Shown: positions 16,536-26,673 of the stretch, piece by piece
How positions within the stretch are numbered: the stretch's first letter is position 1
Layout: each line of letters starts with the position of its first letter
DNA from: Acidobacteriaceae bacterium KBS 83
GTDB lineage: Bacteria; Acidobacteriota; Terriglobia; Terriglobales; Acidobacteriaceae
Direction: 5' to 3'
Assembly (NCBI GenBank): GCA_000381585.1
Contig: KB906734.1
Location: forward strand, 1-64,000
DNA: 64,000 nucleotides
Position numbers and translations under genes: made by a program
Notes under the pieces: model-generated
Told to the model about the DNA's origin: nothing
Databases searched by the model: none
The model's input: the letters and a program-made list of their open reading frames with translations, nothing else

Positions 16536-19481
16536 ATGAGTAGCACGTCGCCGTTTCCTATCCTGAATGCGCTACCCGATACTCATCTGCCGCATGAAGA
16601 CTTCGCGGCGCACACGGCACTCGAAACCCGGCTGCGTGCAACCGTTCGCGGTGAGGTTCGGTTCGATCCAGCATCACGGGCGCTCTACGCGACGGATGCC
16701 TCCAATTACCGCCAGCTACCGATCGGGGTTGTGCTGCCGCTCGATGCGGAGGACGCGGTCGCAACCGTTGCGGCGTGCCGTGAGTTTGGCGCGGCAGTGC
16801 TCTCACGCGGCGGCGGCACCAGCATTCCCGGCAACTGCTGCAACATCGCTGTAGTGCTCGATTTCTCGAAGTACATGCGCCGCATCGTGTCCATCGATTA
16901 CGAAGGTCTCCGCGCCCGCGTCGAACCCGGAGTCGTCCTCGATGCGTTGCGCGCCGAGGCCGAGCGCGGCAAGCTGACCTTCGCTCCCGATCCCGCAACC
17001 CACAACCGGTGCACCATCGGAGGCATGATCGGCAACAACTCTTGCGGCGTGCACGCATTGATGGGCGGGAAGACGGTCGACAACATCGAATCGCTCGACG
17101 TCCTGCTATATGACGGCACTCGTATGACGCTCGGGCCCATGAATGACGAGGCGCTTGAGACGGCGATCGCTGCAGGCGGGCGCACCGGCGCAATCTACGC
17201 AGGACTGAAGCGCATCCGCGATACCTACGCATCCCTTGTCCGTGAGCGCTTCCCGGAGATTCCCCGTCGCGTCTCCGGCTACAACCTCGACCAGCTGCTG
17301 CCGGAGAATGGCTTCCACGTTGCGCGCGCCCTGGTCGGTACCGAGGCCACGTGCGTGACCGTGCTGGAAGCGACCGTGCGGCTGATGAAGAGCCCGCAGC
17401 ACCGCCAACTCGTTGTGCTGGGCTTCGCCGATGCGTTCCTTGCCGCAGACGCCGTCCCGGAGATCCTGAATTACAAGCCGATCGGGTTCGAAGGCTTCGA
17501 CAGCATGCTGGTCGACTTCCTGCGGCGCAAGCAGATGGCGCTTGAGGACATCGTATTGCTGCCGGCTGGCAGCGGGTTTCTGCTTGTTGAGTTTGGTGGG
17601 GATAGCGATGACGATGCCCGCGCCCAGGCGGGGCGGTTCGTCGCTGCCACCGCTGACTGGCCTGTGCCCCCACAGGCCAAACGTGTGGATGGGGAGCAGG
17701 CGGAGCGTGTGTGGCGCGTGCGCGAATCTGCTCTCGGCGCGGTTACGTGTGTTCCCGGCGTGCCGGAGCTCTGGGAGGGATGGGAAGATTCGGCCGTCCC
17801 GCCGGCAAAGCTCGGCGCCTATTTGCGCAAACTCCACGGGCTGGTTCAGGAGTTTGGATACATCATGCCTATCTATGGGCACTTCGGGCAGGGCTGCATC
17901 CACACGCGTATGAGCTATGACTTCCGCTCGGTGGAAGGCGTACAGGCGTATCGCGAATTTATCGATCGCGCCGCCGACATCGTGCTCGAGTTCGGAGGAT
18001 CGCTCTCCGGCGAGCACGGCGACGGGCAATCGCGCGGCACATTGCTGCCAAAGATGTTCGGCCCGGAGCTGATGCAGGCCTTCCGCGAGTTCAAAGCATT
18101 GTGGGATCCGGACAATCGCATGAACCCGGGCAAGATGATGGGGACACCAGACGATCCGCGCATTTACCAGCCGGAGGAGAAGCTGCGCGTGGGGCCGGGC
18201 TATGAGCCGGCGCGCCCGCACACGCACTTCGCATTTCCTGATGACGATGGCGCTTTCTCGCACGCCACGATGCGCTGCGTTGGCGTGGGCGCCTGCCGCA
18301 AGACGAACAGCGGCACGATGTGTCCCAGCTACATGGCGACGCACGAGGAGCAACACTCCACGCGCGGCCGCGCACACCTGCTGTGGGAGCTGATGCAGAG
18401 CGAATCACTCCCGGACAAGTGGCGGAACGAGCAGGTGCACGAGGCGCTGGACCTTTGCCTCTCCTGCAAGGCATGCAAGAGCGAGTGCCCGGTGCGCGTC
18501 GACATGGCCACTTACAAAGCGGAGTTCTTCGCGCAGCACTACGCAAACAGGGCGCACCCTTTGCCGCATTACCTCTTCGCCTTCATGGATCGCTGGGCGC
18601 GGCTGGCATCCTTCGCGCCTTCGATCGCCAACGGCGCGCTCGCACTGCCCGGCATGGAGTCACTGGCGAAGCGCATCGCCGACGTTGCCCCCGAACGTTC
18701 GCTGCCGCGTTTCGCCTCGCGCAGCTTCCTGCGGCAACAAGACGCTCCCGCAATGAACAAGAGCGATCTGAAGACGGTTCTCCTTTGGGCGGATACCTGG
18801 AACAACTATCTACAGCCTCAGGTGCTGGACGCGGCGGCCCGCGTGCTCCGCAGCGCCGGCTTCCGCGTGGTCTTTCCCCGGCGCCATATCTGCTGTGGAC
18901 GCCCACTCTATGATTTTGGCTTCCTCGATCGTGCGCGGCTCTATCTGGATGATGTGTTGAGTCGCCTCGCGCCGCAGATCGATGCGGGCATGCCATTCAT
19001 CGTGCTCGAACCAAGCTGCGCCAGCGTCTTCCTCGAAGAGCTGCGAAACTTCTACCCGAAGAATGAGCGCGCACAGCGGCTGGCACAGCAAACCTGGCTG
19101 CTCGCCGACTTTCTGGCGGCACACGCACCCGGATGGCAGCCTCCATCATTGGCTGGCCAAAAAATCGTGTTGCACGGCCACTGCCATCACAAAGCTGTCT
19201 TCAACATGAAGGCCGAACGCACGTTGCTCGAACAAACGGGTGCGCAGGTAACGATGCTTGACTCCGGCTGCTGCGGCATGGCCGGCCCCTTCGGATTCGA
19301 GCGCGAGAAGTACACCGTCTCGCAAACCTTAGGAGAGCGCGTTCTGCTGCCCGCCGTGCGAGCTGCGGATCACGAGACGGTTATCGTGACCGACGGCTTC
19401 AGTTGCCGCGAGCAGATCGCGCAAGGCACCAGCCGGCGCGCTGTTCATGTCGCCGAGGTGTTGGCGCACCAATCGGATTAG
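16536..19481 (+). CDS. FAD- and Fe-S-binding D-2-hydroxyacid (D-lactate type) dehydrogenase, GlcD-GlcF fusion
   Basis: A 981-residue respiratory dehydrogenase similar in layout to E. coli YdiJ. An N-terminal FAD-binding-4 domain (ACREFGAAVLSRGGGTSIPG, TIGGMIGNNSCGVHA) is followed by the C-terminal FAD-oxidase domain ending GQSRGTLLPKMFG. Then come two [4Fe-4S] clusters (CRKTNSGTMCPSYMAT and DLCLSCKACKSECPV) and two CCG modules (HICCGRP and LDSGCCGMAGPFGF). It would oxidise D-lactate, glycolate or D-2-hydroxyglutarate into the quinone pool. It is coupled to the SSS transporter (two-base gap). Its stop overlaps the convergent S10 gene at TTAG. Confidence 0.9.
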   Translation: MSSTSPFPILNALPDTHLPHEDFAAHTALETRLRATVRGEVRFDPASRALYATDASNYRQLPIGVVLPLDAEDAVATVAACREFGAAVLSRGGGTSIPGNCCNIAVVLDFSKYMRRIVSIDYEGLRARVEPGVVLDALRAEAERGKLTFAPDPATHNRCTIGGMIGNNSCGVHALMGGKTVDNIESLDVLLYDGTRMTLGPMNDEALETAIAAGGRTGAIYAGLKRIRDTYASLVRERFPEIPRRVSGYNLDQLLPENGFHVARALVGTEATCVTVLEATVRLMKSPQHRQLVVLGFADAFLAADAVPEILNYKPIGFEGFDSMLVDFLRRKQMALEDIVLLPAGSGFLLVEFGGDSDDDARAQAGRFVAATADWPVPPQAKRVDGEQAERVWRVRESALGAVTCVPGVPELWEGWEDSAVPPAKLGAYLRKLHGLVQEFGYIMPIYGHFGQGCIHTRMSYDFRSVEGVQAYREFIDRAADIVLEFGGSLSGEHGDGQSRGTLLPKMFGPELMQAFREFKALWDPDNRMNPGKMMGTPDDPRIYQPEEKLRVGPGYEPARPHTHFAFPDDDGAFSHATMRCVGVGACRKTNSGTMCPSYMATHEEQHSTRGRAHLLWELMQSESLPDKWRNEQVHEALDLCLSCKACKSECPVRVDMATYKAEFFAQHYANRAHPLPHYLFAFMDRWARLASFAPSIANGALALPGMESLAKRIADVAPERSLPRFASRSFLRQQDAPAMNKSDLKTVLLWADTWNNYLQPQVLDAAARVLRSAGFRVVFPRRHICCGRPLYDFGFLDRARLYLDDVLSRLAPQIDAGMPFIVLEPSCASVFLEELRNFYPKNERAQRLAQQTWLLADFLAAHAPGWQPPSLAGQKIVLHGHCHHKAVFNMKAERTLLEQTGAQVTMLDSGCCGMAGPFGFEREKYTVSQTLGERVLLPAVRAADHETVIVTDGFSCREQIAQGTSRRAVHVAEVLAHQSD

Positions 19482-21040
19482 TGAAGCGACCCCGCGATGA
19501 ATGTCGCCACATCGTCGTGCAGCTTCTTCTGAGCGGACGGTTTCAGGTACATCATGTGCCCCGCATCGTAAAAACCTGTCGAGATGCGGCCGGTTTCCGT
19601 CGGCTCAAGACCCAGATGTGCGAGCGTATACTCCGTCGCGAAGTATGGCGTGGCCAGGTCATAGTAGCCCGACGCTACGTACAGCCGCATGTATGGGTTG
19701 CCGGCAAATGCCTTCCTCAGCGATTCTGTGACATTCGGAAAGCCCTCGGCAGCCGAGCCCCAATCCCAGTCGTTCACCTGGGAGAACCCTCCACCCAGCA
19801 AGTAATAATCTTCGTCGGATTTGTAATTTAGCTCGGTGCGAATGTATTGATGGAACGATGCCGAGAAGGGCGACGAGATAATCGACATAGTCGGGTCCGT
19901 CTCGCTCTCCGCACCAACCAACGACGGTTCGTATCCCGTATAACGGCTGTCCAGCCGGCCCACGTTCAGATGCTGGTCGCGCAACAGTTCCTTGGTAAAG
20001 TGCGGCTCATCCACGCGTAGATTGCTCAGGTCGATGTAGTGAGCGCTCAGGCCGGTGAACTTCGCGAGACCAGCGACCACTTGCGCGCGATCGGCTGCGC
20101 TCAGGCGATCTCCCTTCGCGAGCGCGTCCGCATATGGACCATCCGCAAAAATCTGCGCTTGTTGCAGCGCGGACTGCAAATCGCCTTCGAGCGATGGATC
20201 GAGTTTCTTGTGGTACCACGCTGTCGCTGTGTAGGTCGGCAGGAAGAGGACATACGGCAGATCGTTACCGGTCGCAAACTCGAGCGTCTCAAAGTTCAGC
20301 ACAGTTGACATCAGCACGACGCCGTTGAAGGCGACGCCGTACTTCTGCAGCATGTATCCCGAAAGCGCCGAAGCACGCGTTGTACCGTAGCTCTCGCCCA
20401 CCAGAAAGAGCGGCGAGTTCCATCGCTCGTACCGATCCAGATAGAGCCGGATGAACTTGCCGACAGCCGCGGTATCGCCCTTCAGACCGAGATAGTTCTT
20501 CAGCAACTCCGGCTTCGTCACGCGGCTGTAGCCTGTGCCCACCGGATCGATGAAGACGAGATCTGTCTGCGTGAGCCAGGTGTTTTCGTTGTCCTCCACC
20601 TTGTACGGCGGCGCCGGCATGGTGCCATCAGGCTGCTGCATATGCACGGTGCGCGGACCGATCGCTCCCAGGTGCAGCCATACCGAAGCCGACCCCGGGC
20701 CGCCATTGAAGGCAAACATCAGCGGGCGCTTGCCGTCCCGCTTCGCCTCCGGCTGGTCGAGTGTATAGGCCATGAAGAAAATATTGGCCTCGGTCTCGCC
20801 CTTGTCGTTCTTCAGCGGCATCATGCCTGCGGTCGCGGTGTAATTTAGCGTCTGCCCGTTCACGTGCAGCGCATGATGCGTCTGCACCGGCGGCACCTCG
20901 GCCTGCGGCTTATTCTCGACGACTTTCTCCGCCGCGGACTTCTCCTGAGCGGGCTTCGAAGTATCTTCATGTTGGGCGGATAGTGGAGAGGCGGCGACGA
21001 GCAGGCACCAAAGTGCAGAACAAAGCAGACGACGATTCAA
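19478..21040 (-). CDS. Exported S10 serine carboxypeptidase-like peptidase
   Basis: The protein has the S10 signatures FAFNGGPGSASVWLHLGAIGPR, the nucleophile LVGESYGTT (Ser about 217), the acid SGYYDLATPYF and the histidine YDAGHMMYL. It should cleave C-terminal residues outside the cytoplasm. The open frame reaches 21067, but GGGAGG lies inside it and points to the TTG at 21040, which gives a clean signal peptide MNRRLLCSALWCLLVAASPL. After this comes a Lys/Glu-rich linker. It converges on the dehydrogenase gene, sharing TTAG. Confidence 0.88.
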   Translation of the reverse strand: MNRRLLCSALWCLLVAASPLSAQHEDTSKPAQEKSAAEKVVENKPQAEVPPVQTHHALHVNGQTLNYTATAGMMPLKNDKGETEANIFFMAYTLDQPEAKRDGKRPLMFAFNGGPGSASVWLHLGAIGPRTVHMQQPDGTMPAPPYKVEDNENTWLTQTDLVFIDPVGTGYSRVTKPELLKNYLGLKGDTAAVGKFIRLYLDRYERWNSPLFLVGESYGTTRASALSGYMLQKYGVAFNGVVLMSTVLNFETLEFATGNDLPYVLFLPTYTATAWYHKKLDPSLEGDLQSALQQAQIFADGPYADALAKGDRLSAADRAQVVAGLAKFTGLSAHYIDLSNLRVDEPHFTKELLRDQHLNVGRLDSRYTGYEPSLVGAESETDPTMSIISSPFSASFHQYIRTELNYKSDEDYYLLGGGFSQVNDWDWGSAAEGFPNVTESLRKAFAGNPYMRLYVASGYYDLATPYFATEYTLAHLGLEPTETGRISTGFYDAGHMMYLKPSAQKKLHDDVATFIAGSLH

Positions 21041-21219
21041 AGGGTAGGACCTCCCGCCGCGTAGCATTTTCGGTAACAGCGTGGACTACGGAATCTCACT
21101 CAATTGGTCTTTCCGTCAAGACAAGGCAAAAGAACAATCGTTGAACAGCCACTCCCAATGGCGAAATGCTATGCGGATGACTCTTTGTACAGCATCCTAG
21201 ACAGCCACGAAAGCAGCGA

Positions 21220-22182
21220 TCAATATCCTTCAGTCACGACATGGGCAAGCGGCTCGCCCGCAAGATAACGCCGGCATTGATCGCCGATAAGCCGCATGAC
21301 GCGATCCATCATGCCCGGACTGGAGCCCGCGATATGCGGCGTGATCAGCACGTTTGGCGCAGACCACAGCGGATGCCCCACCGGTAGCGGCTCGGGATCC
21401 GTGACATCCACAGCGGCGTGAATCCTGCCCGCACGCAGCGCTTCTACCAATGCCTCGGTATCAAGGACCGGTCCACGCGCCGCATTCACCAGCAGCGCTC
21501 CATGCTTCATCGCGGCCAGCCGTTTGCCGTTGAAGAATCCGCGTGTCTGGTCCGTCAGGGGCACCAGCAGGATCACAATGTCAGCCTGCGGCAATAGATC
21601 ATCCAGCCGGTCCTCTGGTTCCACACCTTCACGACGTCGACGTCCAATCCGTAACATTTTTACGTCGAATGGCTTCAGCCGCTCTTCGGTAGCGCGGCCA
21701 ATTGAGCCATAACCGACGATCAATACTGTCTTGCCCGTCAGCTCATCCTCGAGCGCGGGCGGAAGCATCGGCTGCACGCCCGGATGCGCATTCAGATAGA
21801 GCTTCTGCGCTCCAATGCGCTGTCTCCAGTCGCCGGCGTCCTGCATCCGTAAATAGAAGGGTATGTATTTGAGCGACGCGAGGACGACGCTGAGGATCCA
21901 CTCCGCGACCGGAATATCGTGCACGCCCTGCGCATCACACAGCGTCGCACCCTCGGGCACGACGGAGAGAAAGGCATCCACTCCTGCGTACTGCGACTGC
22001 ACCACATGGACGCTTTTGATGTGTGCACGCGCCGCGGCGGCCTGCTTTGGATTAAGCGGCAGCACCCACATATCGAGGTGAAGCTCGCCGCTGAGCTCTT
22101 TGCCGATCCGGGTGACATCGACGCCCTTCGGAAGATAACGAAACAAAGATGGATCGATCTCCTCAGGAAGCCCGAGGTGCAT
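21220..22182 (-). CDS. D-isomer-specific 2-hydroxyacid dehydrogenase (NAD-binding)
   Basis: A 320-residue cytosolic reductase. It has the Rossmann glycine motif VLIVGYGSIGRATEERL, the catalytic Arg in LLVNAARGPVLD, the Glu in VDVTDPEPLP and the His in LITPHIAGSS, so it should be active. The substrate (glyoxylate, hydroxypyruvate, pyruvate or others) cannot be told. AAGGAC precedes the ATG. The upstream gene stops five bases before this start, so they are cotranscribed. Confidence 0.9.
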   Translation of the reverse strand: MHLGLPEEIDPSLFRYLPKGVDVTRIGKELSGELHLDMWVLPLNPKQAAAARAHIKSVHVVQSQYAGVDAFLSVVPEGATLCDAQGVHDIPVAEWILSVVLASLKYIPFYLRMQDAGDWRQRIGAQKLYLNAHPGVQPMLPPALEDELTGKTVLIVGYGSIGRATEERLKPFDVKMLRIGRRRREGVEPEDRLDDLLPQADIVILLVPLTDQTRGFFNGKRLAAMKHGALLVNAARGPVLDTEALVEALRAGRIHAAVDVTDPEPLPVGHPLWSAPNVLITPHIAGSSPGMMDRVMRLIGDQCRRYLAGEPLAHVVTEGY

Positions 22183-22187
22183 GCGTA

Positions 22188-22997
22188 TTAGTCCTTTTGA
22201 TGAAAGAACTTGTTATTCACGTCTGGCCAGAACTCATTCATGGAGAACACGGCACCATCGATGATCACATTGGTGAGCCAGCGCTGTCCGATTTTGGTCC
22301 AGGTCTGATACACCGAAGGATAATATGCCGCTGAAATCGATGAAGCTACGCCCGCGCCGACAATCTCGGAGTAGTTTGGCGCCCGCCTGCTGTCGTTGTT
22401 CCGCGTGACCAGGACGCGGGTGAACGCATAGGCTTCGCGCTTGATGATGCCGCCGTGGCCCAGCGTGTAGTAGCGGCTGTCCTGGTGCAGCGCGACGGGC
22501 AGGATGCCTTGGACCCAGAGGTTCTCGTCCGTCTCATCGGCAAAGGTGTGCCAGAAGTATCGGCCATAACCCGCCGCGCCCTGTTGAAACTCGGGATAGG
22601 AGTCCAGCGCCTGGGCCACCCCAGCCTGTCCGGCGGCAAAGATAATTGCCGAGTAGTCGAAGCTCTCAAGCGCCGCCGTCTTGAACTTCTCCTTCGCCGT
22701 CTGGGGTGGCAGCTTCTGATTGGCACTTACCGAGCGGAAGTTCGGAACGATGAATAGAATGCGCTTGGTCTGTTGCTTGCCCTCATTGCTGGGCGTCGGG
22801 GTCGCTTCCGTCTTTGCAGCAGTCGAGGCTCCCGGCGGGGCCTGGGTCTGCGTCTGCGGTTGCGGCGCGTCCGGCAAGACGGCGGCAGAGGCAGAGGTGC
22901 TGGGCGCAGCAGGATCGGATAGGCCCCTGGCAAGGGACGGCGCGACAGTACAGGCGCACACCAAGATCGCAGCCGTCAGAAGGCGTTGCTTGTGCAT
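22188..22997 (-). CDS. Exported protein of unknown function
   Basis: I do not recognise a domain. From the ATG at 22997 the protein begins with a signal peptide (MHKQRLLTAAILVCACTVAP), followed by a low-complexity Pro/Ala/Thr/Gln linker to about residue 75. A conserved-looking globular part follows with RILFIVPNFRSVSANQKLPP, PVALHQDSRYYTLGHGG and VTRNNDSRRAPNYSEIVGAGVASSIS. The frame extends to 23081, but that would place a basic stretch before the signal. It may be an acidobacterial surface protein. It lies five bases ahead of the hydroxyacid dehydrogenase gene. Confidence 0.75.
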   Translation of the reverse strand: MHKQRLLTAAILVCACTVAPSLARGLSDPAAPSTSASAAVLPDAPQPQTQTQAPPGASTAAKTEATPTPSNEGKQQTKRILFIVPNFRSVSANQKLPPQTAKEKFKTAALESFDYSAIIFAAGQAGVAQALDSYPEFQQGAAGYGRYFWHTFADETDENLWVQGILPVALHQDSRYYTLGHGGIIKREAYAFTRVLVTRNNDSRRAPNYSEIVGAGVASSISAAYYPSVYQTWTKIGQRWLTNVIIDGAVFSMNEFWPDVNNKFFHQKD

Positions 22998-23091
22998 ATG
23001 CCGGTTAAGATTCCGTCCCAGCCTGCTCGGCTGCAAAAGATTGCTGCCTGTCAGACGACGACGGGCAGTATTTCGTTTCACAAGCGAGTAG

Positions 23092-24267
23092 TTACGTCAG
23101 CCGACGCAGCGCCTCGAGGCCCTGCTGAATCGCCGCCACGGTCGTCGAGTAGCTGAAGCGCACATGCCCCTCTCCCTGGCTGCCAAATACCGCACCCGGA
23201 ATCGTGGCAACATGCGCCTTCTCGAGTAACATTGCCGCCGCTTTACGGCTATCGTTCGATAGCCTGGTGACCGAAGGAAACGCGTAGAATGCGCCGGCGG
23301 GCATCTCGCAGTCAAAGCCGATCGTGTTCAATCCTTCCACTAGTGCCTCGCGCCGCTCCCGATATTCGGCAAGCCGCTTCTGGTGATGATCCGGGCTTAG
23401 ACGCAAGGCCTCGACCGCCGCCCACTGCAGCATTGTCGGCACACCGTTCGTCGAGTAAAGTACCAGCTTGCGCATCGCCGTCATCCAGGGCTCCTGCGCC
23501 ACCGCATAGCCGATACGCCATCCCGTCATGGCGTAGCTCTTGGAAAAGGTATAAGCCGAGATCGTGCGCTCCGCCATGCCCGGCAGCGATGCGATAGAAA
23601 CGTGCTCGCCATCATAGACAAGGTCTTCGTAAGCCTCATCCGCAATCACCATCAGATCGTGTTGCTTTGCGAACTGCGCAACCTCTTCCGCTTCCGCGCG
23701 TGTGAAGACCACACCACTCGGATTTTGCGGCGTGTTGTAGTAGATGGCGCGCGTCTCCGGCGTCGTGAGCTGTTCAAGCGTCGTTGTGATCCCGGACCGG
23801 CGCGCTGTCGAGGTTGGCACATACACCGGCCGCGCCTCGGTGCCGCGGATCATATCGGCAATCGGCGTCCAGTAGGGCGAGAAGAGCAGACAATCGCTGC
23901 CCGGATCCAGCACCGCGTGAAAGGCACAGTAAAGCGCGTGCGCGCCGCCGACCGTGATCAACACCTCATCCGCGGTAGCTTCAATCCCATTGCGCTCGCG
24001 GAGTTTGTCGACCAGGGCCGCTCGTAGAGGCGCGATTCCGGAAGAGGGCGCGTAGCGCGTCTTGTTCTCCTCCGTCGCTGCATAAAGCGCCTGCTTGATG
24101 GCATCCGGCGTTTCGAAGAACGGCTCGCCGCCGTGAAAGGCATGCACCGTCTGGCCCGCGGCGCGCAGCTCCATCACCTTGTTGCGGATCACCACAATAT
24201 CGGAGAATCCGACCTCGTCCAGCCGTTTCGCCACTCGCAATGCGCTCTCCCTGGCCGACGTCGCCAT
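23092..24267 (-). CDS. Class I/II PLP-dependent aminotransferase (aspartate-aminotransferase-like)
   Basis: The fold-I signatures are all present: the substrate loop HGGEPFFETPD, YNTPQNPSGVVF, VIADEAYEDLVYD and the PLP lysine in TFSKSYAMTGWRIGYA, with the C-terminal Arg region HVRFSYSTT. The open frame begins at 24309, but AGGGTGA precedes the ATG at 24267, giving 391 residues, a normal length. Amino donor and acceptor are uncertain. It precedes the exported-protein and dehydrogenase genes on the same strand with short gaps. Confidence 0.9.
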   Translation of the reverse strand: MATSARESALRVAKRLDEVGFSDIVVIRNKVMELRAAGQTVHAFHGGEPFFETPDAIKQALYAATEENKTRYAPSSGIAPLRAALVDKLRERNGIEATADEVLITVGGAHALYCAFHAVLDPGSDCLLFSPYWTPIADMIRGTEARPVYVPTSTARRSGITTTLEQLTTPETRAIYYNTPQNPSGVVFTRAEAEEVAQFAKQHDLMVIADEAYEDLVYDGEHVSIASLPGMAERTISAYTFSKSYAMTGWRIGYAVAQEPWMTAMRKLVLYSTNGVPTMLQWAAVEALRLSPDHHQKRLAEYRERREALVEGLNTIGFDCEMPAGAFYAFPSVTRLSNDSRKAAAMLLEKAHVATIPGAVFGSQGEGHVRFSYSTTVAAIQQGLEALRRLT

Positions 24268-24441
24268 CCGTTCACCCTGTCCTGTCAATCTCGAAGATGT
24301 TTGATGCAAACCACTAAGAATACCAGCCGAATTTCAGCTCCCGCATAGGAGCAGCGACTTGTCTCAAGCCAGGTGCATTCGGACGAGCGAGTTCGATCGC
24401 CCGAATCACCACACTCCGCGTCGCCCTTATACTGATTCCCG

Positions 24442-24636
24442 ATGCGACGCTACATCCTCTGGTATGTGCTGGCGTTCTTCTGGGGCGCAATCGCCGTGGC
24501 CGGCCTAGTGCGACATCGTCCCGGCAACGCTGCACTGGAGGGTGTCGTCGCCCTCCTCTTCATGATCATCGGTGTTGCCGTGAAGCGAAGAGATGCTGCC
24601 GCGGCTTCGCGTTATACCGCTAACCGGCCCAGATAA
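24442..24636 (+). CDS. Small two-helix membrane protein
   Basis: A 64-residue open frame with two hydrophobic helices (YILWYVLAFFWGAIAVAGLV and LEGVVALLFMIIGVAV) and a basic C terminus. It lies between two minus-strand genes and its last 25 bases overlap the hisA 3' end in a convergent manner. No homologue is recognised. The membrane pattern supports a real gene, but size keeps confidence moderate. Confidence 0.5.
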   Translation: MRRYILWYVLAFFWGAIAVAGLVRHRPGNAALEGVVALLFMIIGVAVKRRDAAAASRYTANRPR

Positions 24637-25316
24637 ACTGCCATTCCTGCTACTGCATCCACTCCCATCGCGGAAAGAGCGTCGATCTCCTCCTGGTCGC
24701 GAATGCCGCCCGCAACAATCAATTGCCGCTCGGTCACCTCACGCAACCTGCGTGCTACCTCCAGCGGAAAACCCTGCATGGTCCCTTCGCGATCGATGTG
24801 TGTGTAGAGAAACGCACCACAGTACGGCTCCAGCGCGACCATCGCCATCTCCGGTGTCAGATTCACCTGCTGCTTCCATCCCTTGATCGCGATGCGGCCC
24901 TCGCGTGTATCTACGCTGAAAACTAGCCGCTCCGCTCCGACAGCGTCGGCGAGTTCGCGGGCAAAATCGCGCCGCACCAGGCTTTGCATCTCGTCTTCAT
25001 TTGCGGCGCCGGCTGCGTCGAACAGTGCGGAGCCGATGATTACGCGCCGCGCGCCCGCTGCCAGCATCTCTCGTACGCGTTCTATCGACCCAATGCCGCC
25101 ACCCACCTGGCACGGCAGCCGCTGCGCGATCTGTTCAATCAGCGCGCGGTTGCTGCCCTGCCGCATCGCCGCATCTAGATCGATCAGCTGCACGATCGGA
25201 TAGCTCGAAAAACGCTGTATCCAGTGCTCGAAGTCATCGAAGGCCAGCTTTAGCTCCTTGCCCTGCACCAGCTGCACGATGCGTCCACCCATCAGGTCAA
25301 TCGAGGGAATCAGCAT
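24612..25316 (-). CDS. hisA: Phosphoribosylformimino-5-aminoimidazole carboxamide ribotide isomerase
   Basis: HisA catalyses the Amadori isomerisation of ProFAR to PRFAR. The 234-residue beta/alpha barrel starts [20 protein letters not shown], with the catalytic Asp in IDL and a second in [11 protein letters not shown]. The phosphate-binding loops [11 protein letters not shown] and [11 protein letters not shown] are present. It is the last gene of the his operon and overlaps hisF by seven bases. Confidence 0.96.
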   Translation of the reverse strand: MLIPSIDLMGGRIVQLVQGKELKLAFDDFEHWIQRFSSYPIVQLIDLDAAMRQGSNRALIEQIAQRLPCQVGGGIGSIERVREMLAAGARRVIIGSALFDAAGAANEDEMQSLVRRDFARELADAVGAERLVFSVDTREGRIAIKGWKQQVNLTPEMAMVALEPYCGAFLYTHIDREGTMQGFPLEVARRLREVTERQLIVAGGIRDQEEIDALSAMGVDAVAGMAVYLGRLAV

Positions 25317-26080
25317 GGCAGCCTCACGGGTACACCCAGAACGGCGAGCTCACTTTTCAGTTCCCGCACATCTGCAATGCCGAAGTGAAAGATGCTCGCG
25401 GCGAGCGCCGCATCCGCGCAACCTGCTTTGAACACTTGAGCAAAATGCTGCGCGTTCCCTGCGCCGCCGGACGCAATTACCGGGATGCGCAGCGCGCTGC
25501 TCACAGCAGCGGTCAGCTCGCAATCGAAACCATTCCGCGTGCCGTCCGCATCCATGGAGGTCAGGAGGATCTCGCCCGCGCCGCGCTCCTCCGCCTCGCG
25601 CGCCCAATCCAGTGCCTTCCGGCCAGTTGGTTTGCGGCCGCCGTTCACATAGACTTCCGCTATTTCCGCACCACCATTGCCACGCCGTGCATCAATGGCA
25701 ACTACCACCGCCTGCGAACCGAAGCTGCGGCCGACCTCGCCGATCAACGATGGGTCCGCAATTGCCGCAGAATTCACACTGATCTTGTCTGCACCCGCAT
25801 CGAAGAGCGCGGCCGCATCATCCGCTGTCCGCACGCCGCCACCCACGGTAAACGGAACGAAGATCTCGCGTGCCGTGCGGGCCACCGTATCCACCAGCGT
25901 CTTCCGCCCCTCGTGCGTCGCTGTGATATCAAGCAGCACAATCTCGTCGGCGCCTGCAGTGGCATGACGATGCGCCAACTCCGCCGGATCGCCCGCGTCC
26001 AGCAGATCGACGAACCGGACCCCCTTCACCACGCGGCCTGCTGTGACGTCGAGACAGGCGATGATGCGCTTGGTCAGCAT
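25310..26080 (-). CDS. hisF: Imidazole glycerol phosphate synthase, cyclase subunit
   Basis: HisF forms IGP and AICAR from PRFAR using ammonia from HisH. From the ATG at 26080 it reads [20 protein letters not shown], with catalytic Asp in CLDV and in [15 protein letters not shown], and loops [10 protein letters not shown] and [11 protein letters not shown]. The 256 residues are normal. A longer open frame to 26323 lies within hisH and is rejected. It overlaps hisH by seven bases and hisA by seven. Confidence 0.96.
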   Translation of the reverse strand: MLTKRIIACLDVTAGRVVKGVRFVDLLDAGDPAELAHRHATAGADEIVLLDITATHEGRKTLVDTVARTAREIFVPFTVGGGVRTADDAAALFDAGADKISVNSAAIADPSLIGEVGRSFGSQAVVVAIDARRGNGGAEIAEVYVNGGRKPTGRKALDWAREAEERGAGEILLTSMDADGTRNGFDCELTAAVSSALRIPVIASGGAGNAQHFAQVFKAGCADAALAASIFHFGIADVRELKSELAVLGVPVRLPC

Positions 26081-26673
26081 CGCGGCACCGCCAGAAAGTT
26101 GCGCAATACCTGCAACCCTGCGTCGCCGGACTTTTCCGGATGAAATTGCACGCCGAAGAGGTTGCCTCGTTCCACCGCCCCGCTGAAGGGCCCCGCATAG
26201 TTGGTTACGCCAACGGTTTCTTCCACTAGGGGCGCGCGGTAGCTGTGCGTGTAATACACGAACGGTTGTGGCGGCAATCCCGCCAATAACCGCGATGCAC
26301 CCGCAGCCGCGATCGTGTTCCATCCAACGTGCGGCACCTTGTGCGAGTCAGGGAAACGCGCGCAGCATCCGCGCATTGCGCCAAGGCCCGCTACTCCACT
26401 CGCCTCTGTGCTGCCTTCAAACAGCCACTGCAGCCCGACGCAGATGCCGAGAAACGGCACACCGGCCGCGATCGACTCGCGCGCCGCATCTTCAATTCCC
26501 GTCTCGCGCAGACGCGCCGTCGCGGCAAAGTGCCCTACTCCGGGAAGCACTACACGCTCCGCCGCGCGCACCACGGCAGGGTCTTCGGTGATTTGGGCTG
26601 CGGCACCAAGCGCTGTGAGCGCCTTCATCACCGAAGTCAAATTGCCGGCCTTGTAGTCGATGACTGCGATCAC
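26074..26673 (-). CDS. hisH: Imidazole glycerol phosphate synthase, glutaminase subunit
   Basis: A class I amidotransferase that feeds ammonia to HisF. The triad is visible: Cys about 78 in [15 protein letters not shown], and His and Glu in VQFHPEKSG near the C terminus. The N terminus [15 protein letters not shown] is typical. The 199-residue length is normal. Its start overlaps the hisB stop by four bases (ATGA). Confidence 0.96.
   Translation of the reverse strand: MIAVIDYKAGNLTSVMKALTALGAAAQITEDPAVVRAAERVVLPGVGHFAATARLRETGIEDAARESIAAGVPFLGICVGLQWLFEGSTEASGVAGLGAMRGCCARFPDSHKVPHVGWNTIAAAGASRLLAGLPPQPFVYYTHSYRAPLVEETVGVTNYAGPFSGAVERGNLFGVQFHPEKSGDAGLQVLRNFLAVPRC

Noticed and set aside
17106-18377. 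423-codon minus-strand open frame inside the FAD/Fe-S dehydrogenase gene
   Set aside because: Shadow of a long GC-rich gene; the sense strand carries every catalytic motif.
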